A model generated the notes under the pieces. That model was not told the DNA's origin and ran no database searches. It saw only the letters and a list, made by a program, of their open reading frames with translations. Made by a program: the position numbers and the translations under genes. Below are positions 48,828 through 61,563 of a DNA stretch of 64,000 bases, piece after piece. Origin of the DNA: Undibacterium sp. KW1 (GTDB taxonomy: Bacteria; Pseudomonadota; Gammaproteobacteria; Burkholderiales; Burkholderiaceae_D). The stretch is from assembly GCF_009937955.1 (NCBI RefSeq), contig NZ_AP018439.1, positions 5,332,001-5,396,000 of the forward strand, in the 5' to 3' direction. Numbering within the stretch: position 1 is the first letter of the stretch; every line of letters begins with the position of its first letter.

Positions 48828-49256
48828 TTACAGGTCATGGACAATGTGATTCCTGATACCAAGTTCGTTCAAACGCTGAGCCAACACACGTAACCCATGC
48901 AAGCCCATTGCAATTTCTGAATGCTTTGCAGTATGCAAGTGCCTGATTTCAGTGTACGTAAAATGTTGATAGAGTTCACGCTTTAAAAAATAGAGCTGCT
49001 TGGCTGACAAATCTTGCACCTCAATTCGCAAAATGGGCTCTTGCTCAACGCCATCAGGTAATCCCAGCATTGGTGTTCCGTTCGTTTCAAATCCAACGCA
49101 CTTGCCTTCTGCAGCAGCACGATCAAAGTCTTCCTGCTTATCTACCCAATGCACTTGTTGATTGCAGCTGTCGCAATATCTTGTTCTGTGACTCTCTGTT
49201 CGAGTCATCTCGTCCCAGGTCTTTGGGCAAATGAAGGATAGATTGCACTTAATCAT
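48828..49256 (-). CDS. Small Cys-rich (zinc-ribbon-like) protein of unknown function
   Basis: 142 residues. The N-terminus has two Cys pairs (residues 4 and 10: KCNLSFICP; 28 and 31: YCDSC) followed by NQQVHWVDKQEDFDRAAAEG and KCVGF, recalling small uncharacterised proteins with a likely zinc ribbon. The C-terminal half has a helical LRVLAQRLNELGIRNHI segment. No signal peptide. I do not recognise a named family and no function is implied by neighbours. It is AT-richer than its surroundings, which may hint at transfer. Start at 49256 has no strong ribosome site. Confidence 0.6.
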   Translation of the reverse strand: MIKCNLSFICPKTWDEMTRTESHRTRYCDSCNQQVHWVDKQEDFDRAAAEGKCVGFETNGTPMLGLPDGVEQEPILRIEVQDLSAKQLYFLKRELYQHFTYTEIRHLHTAKHSEIAMGLHGLRVLAQRLNELGIRNHIVHDL

Positions 49257-49347
49257 TTGAAATATCAGAGTTACTTAGACTGTGTAGCAACAGAACAGTA
49301 TACTGAATTTCAAAGGAGTGACGAGATAAGTGAGCCTCTTGGTTAGT
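49257..49347. other. Non-coding region next to the 5S gene
   Basis: Start of a ~545-base gene-free stretch that holds the two repeat copies below and a CACAGAG-type repeat. Short open frames here translate the repeats (for example PAQAGAQ) and are not genes. Confidence 0.5.
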
Positions 49348-49405
49348 CAACGAACACCGCTGGAGCGCCAGCCCGGTGGCCTCCTGCCTGCGCTGGAGCG
49401 ACGAT
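49348..49405 (-). repeat. Dispersed palindromic repeat, copy 1
   Basis: Minus strand reads CGTCGCTCCAGCGCAGGCAG followed by GAGGCCA, the same core as at 49523, 55881 and 63459. Inverted internal symmetry around GCGCAGGC. Copy is diverged in its 3' half. Confidence 0.65.
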
Positions 49406-49522
49406 GTTAAGTTTTCACGTTGAAACACGTGCATGCGGATGCAAAGATTTGAGCGACAGCGTCAACAATGGTAGCGATGCTGGCAGCCAGTCGCACAGGT
49501 TGTAAGAGAGCCAGCCTCAAAT

Positions 49523-49562
49523 TCGTCGCTCCAGCGCAGGCTGGAGCCCAGCGTCGTTGGTT
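49523..49562 (+). repeat. Dispersed palindromic repeat, copy 2
   Basis: CGTCGCTCCAGCGCAGGCTG then GAGCCCAGCGTCGTTGG; CTCCAGC and GCTGGAG pair to form a hairpin. Shared core with the other three copies. Confidence 0.75.
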
Positions 49563-49649
49563 GACGGGACGTGCGGTGAGGAAGAGAACGTTTCAGCAAT
49601 GGGGAAATAGAGAACCTGAGCCCCAGAGTAAAAGCAGAAATTTCTCTCT

Positions 49650-49700
49650 ATTCTTGCCTTTCTCAGTGCCCCTCTGTGTCTCTGTGCCTCTGTGTTGAGA
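49650..49700 (-). repeat. CACAGAG-type short tandem repeat
   Basis: On the minus strand three near-identical 8-base units (CACAGAGG, CACAGAGA, CACAGAGG) lie in a row followed by GGCACTGAGA. Similar low-complexity motifs recur in many bacterial genomes; no role is known. Confidence 0.55.
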
Positions 49701-49756
49701 GGTCTTGACGTAGTTTTTGTTTGCTACGGCCCGATGCATTTCCGTTCGCGCAAAAG

Positions 49757-49788
49757 CAAAACCCCCACACAATAGCTTGTGTGGGGGT
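49757..49788 (-). terminator. rRNA operon terminator
   Basis: Perfect 12-base stem ACCCCCACACAA / TTGTGTGGGGGT with loop TAGC; on the minus strand it is followed by TTTTGCTTTT. It ends the operon just after 5S. Confidence 0.92.
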
Positions 49789-49801
49789 ATGCGGAATAAA
49801 A

Positions 49802-49915
49802 GCCTGACGATAACCTACTTTCACACTGGTTGCAGCACTATCATTGGCGCGTAATCGTTTCACGGTCCTGTTCGGGATGGGAAGGGGTGGTACCGATTAG
49901 CTATGGTCATCAGGC
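49802..49915 (-). rRNA. rrf: 5S ribosomal RNA
   Basis: Read on the minus strand it starts TGCCTGATGACC, carries the central CCCATCCCGAACAGG and closes with ATCGTCAGGC, pairing its ends, as 5S RNAs do. About 114 nt. Last gene of the rrn operon. Confidence 0.93.
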
Positions 49916-50156
49916 ATAACTTGTTGATTCGTTGATCGCTACGTTGTTTTGTAGCTGGCAACAAATCCAATTCAGAAGAAGTTAAGTAGAGTGTGCGATC
50001 TTATTCGCACTAATCAAATTTGTTTTGTTACCCCAAGCGAGACCATCGCTTGAGGTAGTGGTTGTGACTGCTGTCGAACTTGCCTGCTGTTTCCACAGCT
50101 AGCACATTTCGCAAACGCTTCACAATACTTGTCGTAGCCTATTACCTGCTAAGGTT
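49916..50156 (-). other. 23S-5S spacer
   Basis: About 240 bases of transcribed spacer between 23S and 5S. No tRNA is present in it. Confidence 0.6.
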
Positions 50157-53036
<2,880 letters not shown>

Positions 53037-53444
53037 ACGTTAGCTTCTGGTGTCTGTTATCGAATCTCTTCAATCCCAGGTTCATCACCAAAAACCGGTT
53101 ATAGTTCTTTACTACTTATGAGTATTACTTTAGCGTTTGCCGTATCTCAAGGAATTTGATTTTTTCTAAAACTTGTCTTTCGACAGCTTTTTCAAACTCG
53201 CTTTTTAATACTATGTTTGTTCGATACAATCACAACCCTTCCATAAATTCGATTAGCTCGTCATTGCTGACTCACCAACCTCTCTTTACAGAAATAATTT
53301 TGATTATTTCTACTTTACTTCTTCTAAATTGTTAAAGAACGAGAACTACTTATTACTATGTCTTTCGCTTTGAAAGTACAAACCTAAATCTCTGTGCTCT
53401 ATTCTTACTATGCACTGACTTACGTTTGCACTGTCGAGATCTTG
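53037..53444 (-). other. Internal transcribed spacer between tRNA-Ile and 23S
   Basis: AT-rich spacer of about 400 bases. It contains the boxA element at 53328-53342; no further tRNA is seen in it. Confidence 0.7.
53328..53342 (-). promoter_or_regulatory. boxA antitermination element in the 16S-23S spacer
   Basis: Minus strand reads TCGTTCTTTAACAAT, matching the NusB/NusE boxA consensus (TGCTCTTTAACA). A near copy is in the leader at 55446. Confidence 0.75.
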
Positions 53445-53521
53445 TGGTGGGTCTGGTTGGGCTCGAACCAACGACCCCCGCGTTATCAACACGGTGCTCT
53501 AACCAACTGAGCTACAGACCC
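53445..53521 (-). tRNA. ileT: tRNA-Ile (GAT)
   Basis: 77 nt on the minus strand starting GGGTCTGTAGCTCAG, anticodon loop TTGATAA, T-arm GGTTCGAGCCC, encoded CCA end. Lies in the rrn spacer as usual. Confidence 0.97.
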
Positions 53522-53547
53522 GATTCCTATTACTTCTACCAGAATCT

Positions 53548-53623
53548 TGGTGGAGGATGACGGGATCGAACCGACGACCCCCTGCTTGCAAAGCAGGTGC
53601 TCTCCCAGCTGAGCTAATCCCCC
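53548..53623 (-). tRNA. alaT: tRNA-Ala (TGC)
   Basis: 76 nt on the minus strand starting GGGGGATTAGCTCAG, anticodon loop TTTGCAA, T-arm GGTTCGATCCC, encoded CCA end. Order is 16S, Ala (this gene), Ile, 23S in the direction of transcription. Confidence 0.97.
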
Positions 53624-53709
53624 TTTTCGGGAACATGATCTCTTACCTGTGTTCTCTGTTCATTATCATTAACAGTCAATAAGTGTGGACACTTAACTAC
53701 GCGCTACTC

Positions 53710-55242
<1,533 letters not shown>

Positions 55243-55445
55243 ATCTCTGTTTTGTGTTCATTTCTGAACTGTGTCATGTGACTGACACATCGCTCACTCA
55301 AAATACTGACAGTTCAATGACTCATCTCTGAATCATCGTCTTGCTTTGTTATTTCTTGTGAACACTTGCTATATTATTTAAGCATTCCATTCAACCTAGA
55401 TCGAATGGTGCGCTTCACCAAGTGCCCACATTTATTGACTGTTAA

Positions 55446-55458
55446 TTGTTAAAGAACC
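55446..55458 (-). promoter_or_regulatory. boxA in the rRNA leader
   Basis: Minus strand GGTTCTTTAACAA, a good NusB/NusE boxA, about 200 bases before 16S. Confidence 0.75.
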
Positions 55459-55721
55459 TAAATCTTTTCTACCTAACCGGACTACTTATTCATCCAGTTT
55501 TGCGTCGCAGCGTTGTGTGCGTCAGCAGCAGAGAAACGAGATTATGAAGCACTTATTCGCCGCTGTCAACACCTGCAACTCATTTCGTTTTGTTTCGTTC
55601 TTGCGAACTAGCTAAACTGTTGCAAACTATTCACAGCAACCAGATCTTTCCGCAGCTTTTAACTTCTCCGCTCAATCTCCAGCTTTGCTTCATTTCTCAC
55701 CCGCTCTTCAGCGGGAGGCGA

Positions 55722-55751
55722 ACTATAGCAAACTTCCCCTCCCCTTTGCAA
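55722..55751 (-). promoter_or_regulatory. Probable rRNA operon promoter
   Basis: TTGCAA (-35) and TATAGT (-10) separated by 18 bases on the minus strand, with TTGC just before the -10 and a GC-rich CGCC discriminator after it, as in stringently controlled rRNA promoters. A small CCCGCT/AGCGGG hairpin follows. Position agrees with a ~480-base leader. Not tested. Confidence 0.65.
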
Positions 55752-56083
55752 GACCCTGGCGTAAATTATTTAGGGCGTTTGTAGAAAAAGCATAATCAAG
55801 GGGTGCGCTGCGCGCACCCTGCTGCTTTCTTATTATTTATGGATATGCCTGTGAACGGGCATCACGCCTCATTCACGATCGACGCTGGGCTCCTGCTTGC
55901 GCAGGAGCAACGCATCGGAGGGCTTCTATATTAATCGTATTTCGCTTATCGACCGAAAACCATTCCCGCCCTAAGCCTCTCCTTGAAAGGCAGGGGTTTC
56001 ATGGCTTTGCGGGATGCTGGAATTGCTGCATGAGTGAGATGGATTTTTTCAAACTATATAGACGCTAGACGCGGCTTATATTT
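55752..56083. other. Region upstream of the rRNA promoter
   Basis: Contains one copy of the dispersed palindromic repeat (55881-55910) and otherwise no gene. It separates the rrn operon from the enoyl-CoA hydratase gene. Confidence 0.5.
55881..55910 (-). repeat. Dispersed palindromic repeat, copy 3
   Basis: Minus strand TTGCTCCTGCGCAAGCAGGA then GCCCAGCGTC; near-identical core to the copy at 63459. CTCCTGC and GCAGGAG form the stem. Confidence 0.75.
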
Positions 56084-56138
56084 ATAGAGGCGCGGCCATA
56101 TATAGCGCGCCTCTATCTATGTAGTAAGTAGAGGCGCG
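56084..56138 (-). terminator. Hairpin after the enoyl-CoA hydratase gene with an extra repeat arm
   Basis: Perfect inverted repeat ATAGAGGCGCG (56084-56094) / CGCGCCTCTAT (56106-56116), plus a third direct copy TAGAGGCGCG at 56129-56138 directly after the stop codon. Could form two alternative hairpins. No T-run, so the terminator label is tentative. Confidence 0.5.
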
Positions 56139-56139
56139 A

Positions 56140-56916
56140 TTACTTATTCTTAAATACTGCCGGACGTTTCTCCAGGAAGGCTTGCATACCTTCTTTCTGA
56201 TCTTCCGTACCAAAACTCGCCTGGAACAAACGACGCTCATACTGTATGCCTTCTGACAGCGTCGTTTCATAAGCGCGGTTCACAGACTCCTTCGCCATCA
56301 TGATGATAGGCAAAGACATGGAAGCGATCACATTCGCTGCAGCGAAAGCCTCTTCCATCAACTTGTCCAGTGGCACTACACGGGATACCAGGCCTGCGCG
56401 TTCTGCTTCAACCACATCCATCATGCGTGCAGTCAGGCACATGTCCATGGCTTTGGATTTGGAGATCGCACGTGGCAGGCGCTGTGTGCCACCAGCACCT
56501 GGCAGAGTGCCCAGCTTGATTTCTGGCTGGCCGAACTTGGCATTTTCTGCAGCAATGATGAAGTCACACATCATGGCGACTTCGCAGCCACCACCGAGAG
56601 CATAGCCTGCAACAGCGGCGATGACTGGCTTACGTATCTGGCGCATGGTTTCCCAGTTGCGGGTGATGTAGTCATCTTTATAGGCATCCATGAAGCTATA
56701 GCCGACCATGGCGGCGATGTCAGCACCGGCGGCGAAGGCTTTTTCACTGCCCGTCAGGATGATACAGTGAATGTTTTCATCCTTGTCGAAAGCTTTCAGT
56801 GCCAGGCCCAGTTCATCCATGAGCTGATCATTCAGCGCATTCATGGCCTTGGGGCGGTTCAGGGTGATCAAGCCGACTTTGTCGCGGGTTTCAGTCAAAA
56901 TACATTCGTATGTCAT
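56140..56916 (-). CDS. Enoyl-CoA hydratase
   Basis: 258-residue crotonase-fold enzyme that hydrates trans-2-enoyl-CoA in fatty-acid breakdown. The oxyanion-hole segment [10 protein letters not shown], the second block [20 protein letters not shown] with the first catalytic Glu, and [22 protein letters not shown] with the second Glu are complete, so it is a true hydratase. The ATG at 56916 has an AGGAG site and family-like start MTYECILTE; a longer version to 57021 is not credible. Resembles EchA/PaaF-type; which pathway it serves is unclear. Transcribed alone on the minus strand. Confidence 0.95.
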   Translation of the reverse strand: MTYECILTETRDKVGLITLNRPKAMNALNDQLMDELGLALKAFDKDENIHCIILTGSEKAFAAGADIAAMVGYSFMDAYKDDYITRNWETMRQIRKPVIAAVAGYALGGGCEVAMMCDFIIAAENAKFGQPEIKLGTLPGAGGTQRLPRAISKSKAMDMCLTARMMDVVEAERAGLVSRVVPLDKLMEEAFAAANVIASMSLPIIMMAKESVNRAYETTLSEGIQYERRLFQASFGTEDQKEGMQAFLEKRPAVFKNK

Positions 56917-57068
56917 AGATGCTCCTGATTTTATTAAGTAGTGATATGCAGCATGAATGCCGGTATATCTATTGTAATGCGCCGGACCAGCACCTGTAAT
57001 GAGGTACGCAAATAAGCACACAAATTAGCAGGTACAATGCGCTTAGTTTATTGAGCGAGGTGGATGCG

Positions 57069-57239
57069 ATGTGGTTATTAGCGCTGGAAGCAGGCGTAGC
57101 GATGTTCATGCTGATTTTTATCGTCTGGTGGACGATGTTTCATGGTCGCGCACCAGAAAGACCAGAAACACCACCCAAGGAAGATAAAAAGCCTATAGAA
57201 CAAAGCAAGCAAAGCCAGGATAATGGAAATCCGCAATAA
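57069..57239 (+). CDS. Small single-pass membrane protein
   Basis: 56-residue peptide: one membrane helix (WLLALEAGVAMFMLIFIVWW) followed by a charged, Pro/Glu/Lys-rich tail (PETPPKEDKKPIEQSKQSQD). A GAGG site lies eight bases before this ATG; an in-frame TTG further up is weaker. Resembles short uncharacterised membrane proteins of betaproteobacteria; no function is implied. Divergent from the enoyl-CoA hydratase and convergent with apaG. Confidence 0.65.
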   Translation: MWLLALEAGVAMFMLIFIVWWTMFHGRAPERPETPPKEDKKPIEQSKQSQDNGNPQ

Positions 57240-57257
57240 GCCTGGACTGTGCCAGTA

Positions 57258-57632
57258 TCAATGCAGGGTACGCGGCAAAGACAAAACAAACTCAGGTATC
57301 TCTGCCTCAAAGCGATGGGCATCTTCTGCCACGCAGAAATAAGTGCCCTTCATGCTGCCCTGTGGGGTCCTCAATGAACTGCCGCTGGTGTATTCAAAGC
57401 TTTGCCCTGGCGCCAGGAAGGGTTGATGGCCGACTACACCCAGGCCCTTGACTTCTTCTACATGGTTGGTACTGTCGGTAATGATCCAGTGGCGTGAAAT
57501 GACTTGCGCTGCCACAGTGCCGGTATTATTGATGGTGATAGTGTAGGCAAAAACGAAATTGTTTTGCTCAGGATCGGACTGATCTTTGAGGTATTGGGTC
57601 GCCACCGATACACTTATTTCATACGCTGCCAT
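57258..57632 (-). CDS. apaG: ApaG
   Basis: 124-residue protein with an immunoglobulin-like fold, YEISVSVATQYLKDQSDPEQ, then FAYTITINNTG, SRHWIITDS, GVVGHQPFLAPGQSFEYTSG and LRTPQGSMKGTYF: the ApaG signature. In gamma- and betaproteobacteria it often adjoins rpe or apaH; it has been linked to Co/Mg resistance but its mechanism is unknown. Divergent from rpe with a 103-base gap. Confidence 0.95.
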   Translation of the reverse strand: MAAYEISVSVATQYLKDQSDPEQNNFVFAYTITINNTGTVAAQVISRHWIITDSTNHVEEVKGLGVVGHQPFLAPGQSFEYTSGSSLRTPQGSMKGTYFCVAEDAHRFEAEIPEFVLSLPRTLH

Positions 57633-57735
57633 AATTTTCTTTCATGATGAACTATGTTCATTGTGCCAGACGAAGACAACAGCCGCTTGCCCTCACAAGG
57701 TAAAATAGCATATCTTTTTCAAGCACGATTCCATC

Positions 57736-58401
57736 ATGACTACTTTCCGCATTGCTCCCAGTATATTGTCTGCCGATTTCGCCCGTCTGGGAGAAGAAGT
57801 CCGCAATGTTGTCGCCGCTGGCGCAGACATGATCCATTTTGATGTCATGGACAATCATTATGTTCCCAACCTGACCATAGGCCCCATGGTGTGCGAAGCG
57901 ATACGCCCACATGTGCAAGTGCCTATCGATGTGCATCTGATGGTTAAGCCAGTAGACCGTATCATCCCCGACTTTGCCAAGGCAGGTGCGAATATCATCA
58001 CCTTCCACCCGGAAGCATCTGAACATATAGACCGCAGCCTGCAAACCATACGTGACCATGGTTGCAAGGCTGGCCTGGTATTCAACCCTGCCACGCCATT
58101 GCATGTACTGGAAAACGTCATCGATAAAGTCGATATCGTTTTGATCATGTCGATCAACCCCGGTTTTGGTGGCCAGACTTTTATCCCGCATACACTGAAA
58201 AAAATCGCACAAGCACGCAAGATCATTGATGAATCTGGCCGCGACATCATGCTGGAAGTGGATGGCGGCGTCAAAATCGAGAACATCGCAGAAATAGCTC
58301 GTGCTGGTGCCGATACCTTTGTTGCCGGTTCTGCCATATTTGGCAAGCCCGACTACAAGGCCATCATTGATGCCATGCGCGCTGAGTTATCCAAGGTTTA
58401 A
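57736..58401 (+). CDS. rpe: Ribulose-phosphate 3-epimerase
   Basis: 221-residue TIM-barrel enzyme of the pentose phosphate pathway and, in autotrophs, Calvin cycle. [33 protein letters not shown], the His/Asp metal ligands ([13 protein letters not shown]), [13 protein letters not shown] and LEVDGGVK are all present. Starts the rpe-gph-trp row; gph follows 65 bases later. Confidence 0.97.
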   Translation: MTTFRIAPSILSADFARLGEEVRNVVAAGADMIHFDVMDNHYVPNLTIGPMVCEAIRPHVQVPIDVHLMVKPVDRIIPDFAKAGANIITFHPEASEHIDRSLQTIRDHGCKAGLVFNPATPLHVLENVIDKVDIVLIMSINPGFGGQTFIPHTLKKIAQARKIIDESGRDIMLEVDGGVKIENIAEIARAGADTFVAGSAIFGKPDYKAIIDAMRAELSKV

Positions 58402-58466
58402 TCCCTCTATTCATCTTCAGGCTTTTCGTCATTCCAGGTGGAAAGCCTATCTCTGATCGCCCCACC

Positions 58467-59150
58467 ATGTTCAGCCAAATCAAAGCCGCCATCATCGATC
58501 TTGACGGTACCATGATAGATACCGCACCAGACTTTCTGGTCGCCATCAACCGCATGCGTGAAGGCTTTGCGCTGGCACCGTTGACGCTAGATGTCATCAA
58601 GACCATGGTGGGCAAAGGCTCTGAAAATCTTATCCAGCAAGTCTTGTCGCTGGATTTTGATGCGGATGGCGTAGCAGCGCGCTTTACTGATGCATTGGCT
58701 GCTTACCAGCGTCATTACCTGGCTATCAATGGTGATCACAGCCAGCTTTACCCTGAGGTGCATGAAGGTCTGCAGGCCATGCGTGACCTGGGATTGCGCC
58801 TGGTATGCGTTACCAATAAGCCACTGGCATTTGCCCATCCGCTGATGCAAAAGAAAGAAATCAGCTCTTATTTTGAACAAGTCTATGGCGGCGACAGCTT
58901 TGCAAAAAAGAAACCTGATCCCCTGCCCATGCTCGAAGCCTGCAAGGCTCTGGGCTTGCCGCCATCACAAGTGCTGGCCATAGGCGATTCCAGCAATGAT
59001 GCGATAGCCGCCCGCGCTGCCGGTTGCCCGGTCTTGACAGTGCCGTATGGATACAACCACGGCGAAGCTGTACAAAATATTCAAAGTGATGGTATAGTCG
59101 AAACCCTGTTGGTAGCAGCACAACTGCTGTCAGCGAAAAACTCTCATTGA
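58467..59150 (+). CDS. gph: Phosphoglycolate phosphatase
   Basis: 227-residue HAD-superfamily phosphatase that recycles 2-phosphoglycolate. DLDGTMIDTAPD (nucleophile Asp), VTNKP, KKPDPLPM and IGDSSNDAIAAR motifs are complete, and the order rpe-gph-trpE is standard in proteobacteria. Likely cotranscribed with rpe. The trp leader peptide lies 47 bases after its stop. Confidence 0.95.
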   Translation: MFSQIKAAIIDLDGTMIDTAPDFLVAINRMREGFALAPLTLDVIKTMVGKGSENLIQQVLSLDFDADGVAARFTDALAAYQRHYLAINGDHSQLYPEVHEGLQAMRDLGLRLVCVTNKPLAFAHPLMQKKEISSYFEQVYGGDSFAKKKPDPLPMLEACKALGLPPSQVLAIGDSSNDAIAARAAGCPVLTVPYGYNHGEAVQNIQSDGIVETLLVAAQLLSAKNSH

Positions 59151-59197
59151 CTTTCAAACCATTCACATAACGAATGTTCATCGATAACAAACGTTCC

Positions 59198-59254
59198 ATG
59201 ATCACTCCAGGCACTTTTGAGGCCTGGCTATGGCGACGCTGGCAATTCTGTTAA
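59198..59254 (+). CDS. trpL: trp operon leader peptide (attenuator)
   Basis: An 18-codon frame MITPGTFEAWLWRRWQFC with three tryptophans in the last nine residues, ending TAA, about 170 bases upstream of trpE. An in-frame ATG at 59174 would give 26 residues. Trp-rich leaders before trpE mark transcription attenuation: ribosome stalling at Trp codons decides which RNA hairpins form. A weak CAAGCA/TGCTTG hairpin followed by T-rich DNA (59288-59307) is visible, but I could not resolve the full terminator/antiterminator pair by eye. The Trp codons are TGG TGG TGG with one Leu and two Arg between. No strong ribosome site is apparent. Confidence 0.78.
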   Translation: MITPGTFEAWLWRRWQFC

Positions 59255-59420
59255 ACCACGAATGCCGCGAGTGGCTGTGCACATCCCAAGCACATCTTCT
59301 TGCTTGTTATATCAATCTGTCTTACCCGTCCATACTCTCTTGAGCGAATTTGTGTGCGCTGCTAGCTGCTGCAGACGCGTGCATAAGCCTTAGGAGCAGG
59401 CAGGCGGTTGAAAGAAAACC

Positions 59421-60917
59421 ATGACCGAACTCGAATTCAAATCGTTGGCCGCGCAAGGCTACAACCGTATCCCCATGATTGCGGAAGCTTTCGCCGATCT
59501 GGAAACCCCGCTCACCCTGTATCTGAAACTCGCGCAAACCCAGAATGCCGGCAAGAATACTTTCTTGCTTGAATCCGTCATGGGTGGCGAGCGTTTTGGA
59601 CGCTATTCCTTCATAGGCTTGCCTGCCAATACCCTGGTGCGCAGCTTTGGCGACAAAGTCGAAGTCCTGAAAAATGGCCAGATCATCGAAAGCCGCGACA
59701 TGAACCCGCTGGATTTCATTGCTGAATTCCAGGCGCGTTTCAAGGTGGCATTGCGCCCTGGCCTACCACGCTTCTGCGGTGGTCTGGCTGGCTACTTTGG
59801 TTACGACGCCGTGCGCCATGTAGAAAAACGCCTGGCTGGCAAGGCACCAAAAGATGATCTGGGCTTGCCAGAAATTCAGTTATTGCTGACTGAAGAACTG
59901 GCCGTCATCGACAATGTATCCGGCAAACTCTATCTCATCGTGTATGCCGACCCTACCCAGCCAGAAGCCTGGTCCAAAGCCCGCCAGCGTCTGAAAGACT
60001 TGCGCGCCATGCTGCGCCGTAGTGTTGATGCGCCTGTTACATCGGCTTCAGTCCGTACAGAAGCCATACGCGACTTCGCCAAGGATGATTATCTGAAGGC
60101 AGTAGAAAAAGCCAAGGAATACATCATGGCAGGCGACCTCATGCAGGTGCAAGTTGGCCAGCGCATCAAAAAACCCTATGTCGATTCACCGCTGTCACTG
60201 TACCGCGCCTTGCGTTCGCTGAACCCTTCGCCTTATATGTATTTCTATAATTTTGGCGATATGCAAATCATCGGCGCATCTCCAGAAATCCTGGTGCGCA
60301 ATGAGAGCCTGAATGATGGCAGCAAGAAGGTCACGATACGCCCACTGGCAGGCACCCGCCCACGCGGCGCTACTCCAGAACGCGATGCAGAACTGGCGAA
60401 AGAATTGCTGGCTGACCCGAAAGAAATCGCCGAACACGTGATGCTCATCGACCTGGCCCGCAATGACATAGGCCGCATTGCCCAGACCGGTAGCGTCAAG
60501 GTCACCGACCAGATGGTCATCGAAAAATATTCGCACGTGCAACACATCGTCTCGAATGTAGAAGGTGTCTTGCAAGCCGATTTGTCCAACCTTGATGTAT
60601 TGAAAGCCACCTTCCCGGCAGGCACTTTGTCTGGCGCTCCCAAGGTCAGGGCGATGGAACTCATTGATGAACTCGAACCCGTCAAACGAGGCATCTATGG
60701 CGGTGCCTGCGGTTACCTGTCCTTCGGCGGTGAAATGGATTTGGCGATTGCCATACGCACCGGTGTCTTGAAGGATGGCATGCTGTATGTACAGGCAGCC
60801 GCTGGCGTGGTGGCTGATTCAGTGCCAGAAATGGAATGGCAGGAAACCGAAAACAAGGCGCGCGCAGTATTGCGTGCAGCTGAACAAGTGCAAGATGGCC
60901 TGGATGGAGAGATTTGA
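59421..60917 (+). CDS. trpE: Anthranilate synthase component I
   Basis: 498-residue chorismate-utilising enzyme making anthranilate with TrpG. The Trp-binding loop region [19 protein letters not shown] is near the N-terminus. The C-terminal core holds [59 protein letters not shown] and [20 protein letters not shown] before the ATG serves as ribosome site. First structural gene of trpEGDC, under the leader peptide. Confidence 0.98.
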   Translation: MTELEFKSLAAQGYNRIPMIAEAFADLETPLTLYLKLAQTQNAGKNTFLLESVMGGERFGRYSFIGLPANTLVRSFGDKVEVLKNGQIIESRDMNPLDFIAEFQARFKVALRPGLPRFCGGLAGYFGYDAVRHVEKRLAGKAPKDDLGLPEIQLLLTEELAVIDNVSGKLYLIVYADPTQPEAWSKARQRLKDLRAMLRRSVDAPVTSASVRTEAIRDFAKDDYLKAVEKAKEYIMAGDLMQVQVGQRIKKPYVDSPLSLYRALRSLNPSPYMYFYNFGDMQIIGASPEILVRNESLNDGSKKVTIRPLAGTRPRGATPERDAELAKELLADPKEIAEHVMLIDLARNDIGRIAQTGSVKVTDQMVIEKYSHVQHIVSNVEGVLQADLSNLDVLKATFPAGTLSGAPKVRAMELIDELEPVKRGIYGGACGYLSFGGEMDLAIAIRTGVLKDGMLYVQAAAGVVADSVPEMEWQETENKARAVLRAAEQVQDGLDGEI

Positions 60918-60990
60918 TCAAATGCCAGACCAAAAATCTCACCTGATTGCCACCCAGTCATCCCTTACGCTGTTTTAAGAGGTCTTACTT

Positions 60991-61563
60991 ATGCTACTGA
61001 TGATAGACAACTACGATTCCTTCACCTACAACCTGGTGCAATATTTTGCCGAGCTGGGTGAGGATGTGCGTACCTACCGTAATGATGAAATTACGATAGA
61101 AGAGATAGAGGCGTTGAAGCCTGATCATATCTGCATTTCGCCCGGTCCTTGTACACCAGCAGAAGCAGGTGTTTCCATCGCCGTCATAGAACGCTTTGCT
61201 GGCAAGACGCCTATCCTCGGTGTCTGCCTTGGTCACCAGGCCATAGGTGCGGCATTTGGCGGCAAAGTCATCCGCGCCAAGCAGGTCATGCATGGCAAGA
61301 CTTCTGCCATTGCGCATACTGGCGTTGGCGTCTTCAGAAATTTACCCAGCCCTTACACGATTACCCGTTATCACTCCCTGGCGATAGAACGCGCCAGCCT
61401 GCCGGATTGCCTGGAAGTGACTGCATGGACAGATGACGGCGAAATCATGGGTGTGCGCCATAAGGAATTCAATCTCGAAGGCGTGCAATTCCACCCCGAA
61501 TCCATATTGTCCGAGCATGGCCACGCCCTGCTGAAAAACTTTTTGACTGGAACAGCATCATGA
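60991..61563 (+). CDS. trpG: Anthranilate synthase component II (glutamine amidotransferase)
   Basis: 190-residue class I amidotransferase supplying ammonia to TrpE; often shared with Pab[11 protein letters not shown] holds the nucleophile Cys, and the His-Glu of VQFHPESI complete the triad. Starts [19 protein letters not shown]. An AAGAGG site precedes it, 73 bases after trpE. Its stop overlaps the trpD start (ATGA). Confidence 0.97.
   Translation: MLLMIDNYDSFTYNLVQYFAELGEDVRTYRNDEITIEEIEALKPDHICISPGPCTPAEAGVSIAVIERFAGKTPILGVCLGHQAIGAAFGGKVIRAKQVMHGKTSAIAHTGVGVFRNLPSPYTITRYHSLAIERASLPDCLEVTAWTDDGEIMGVRHKEFNLEGVQFHPESILSEHGHALLKNFLTGTAS

Noticed and set aside
49468..49698. 76-codon frame with a PAQAGAQ motif
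   Set aside because: Such motifs are the translation of the dispersed palindromic repeat and do not represent a protein.
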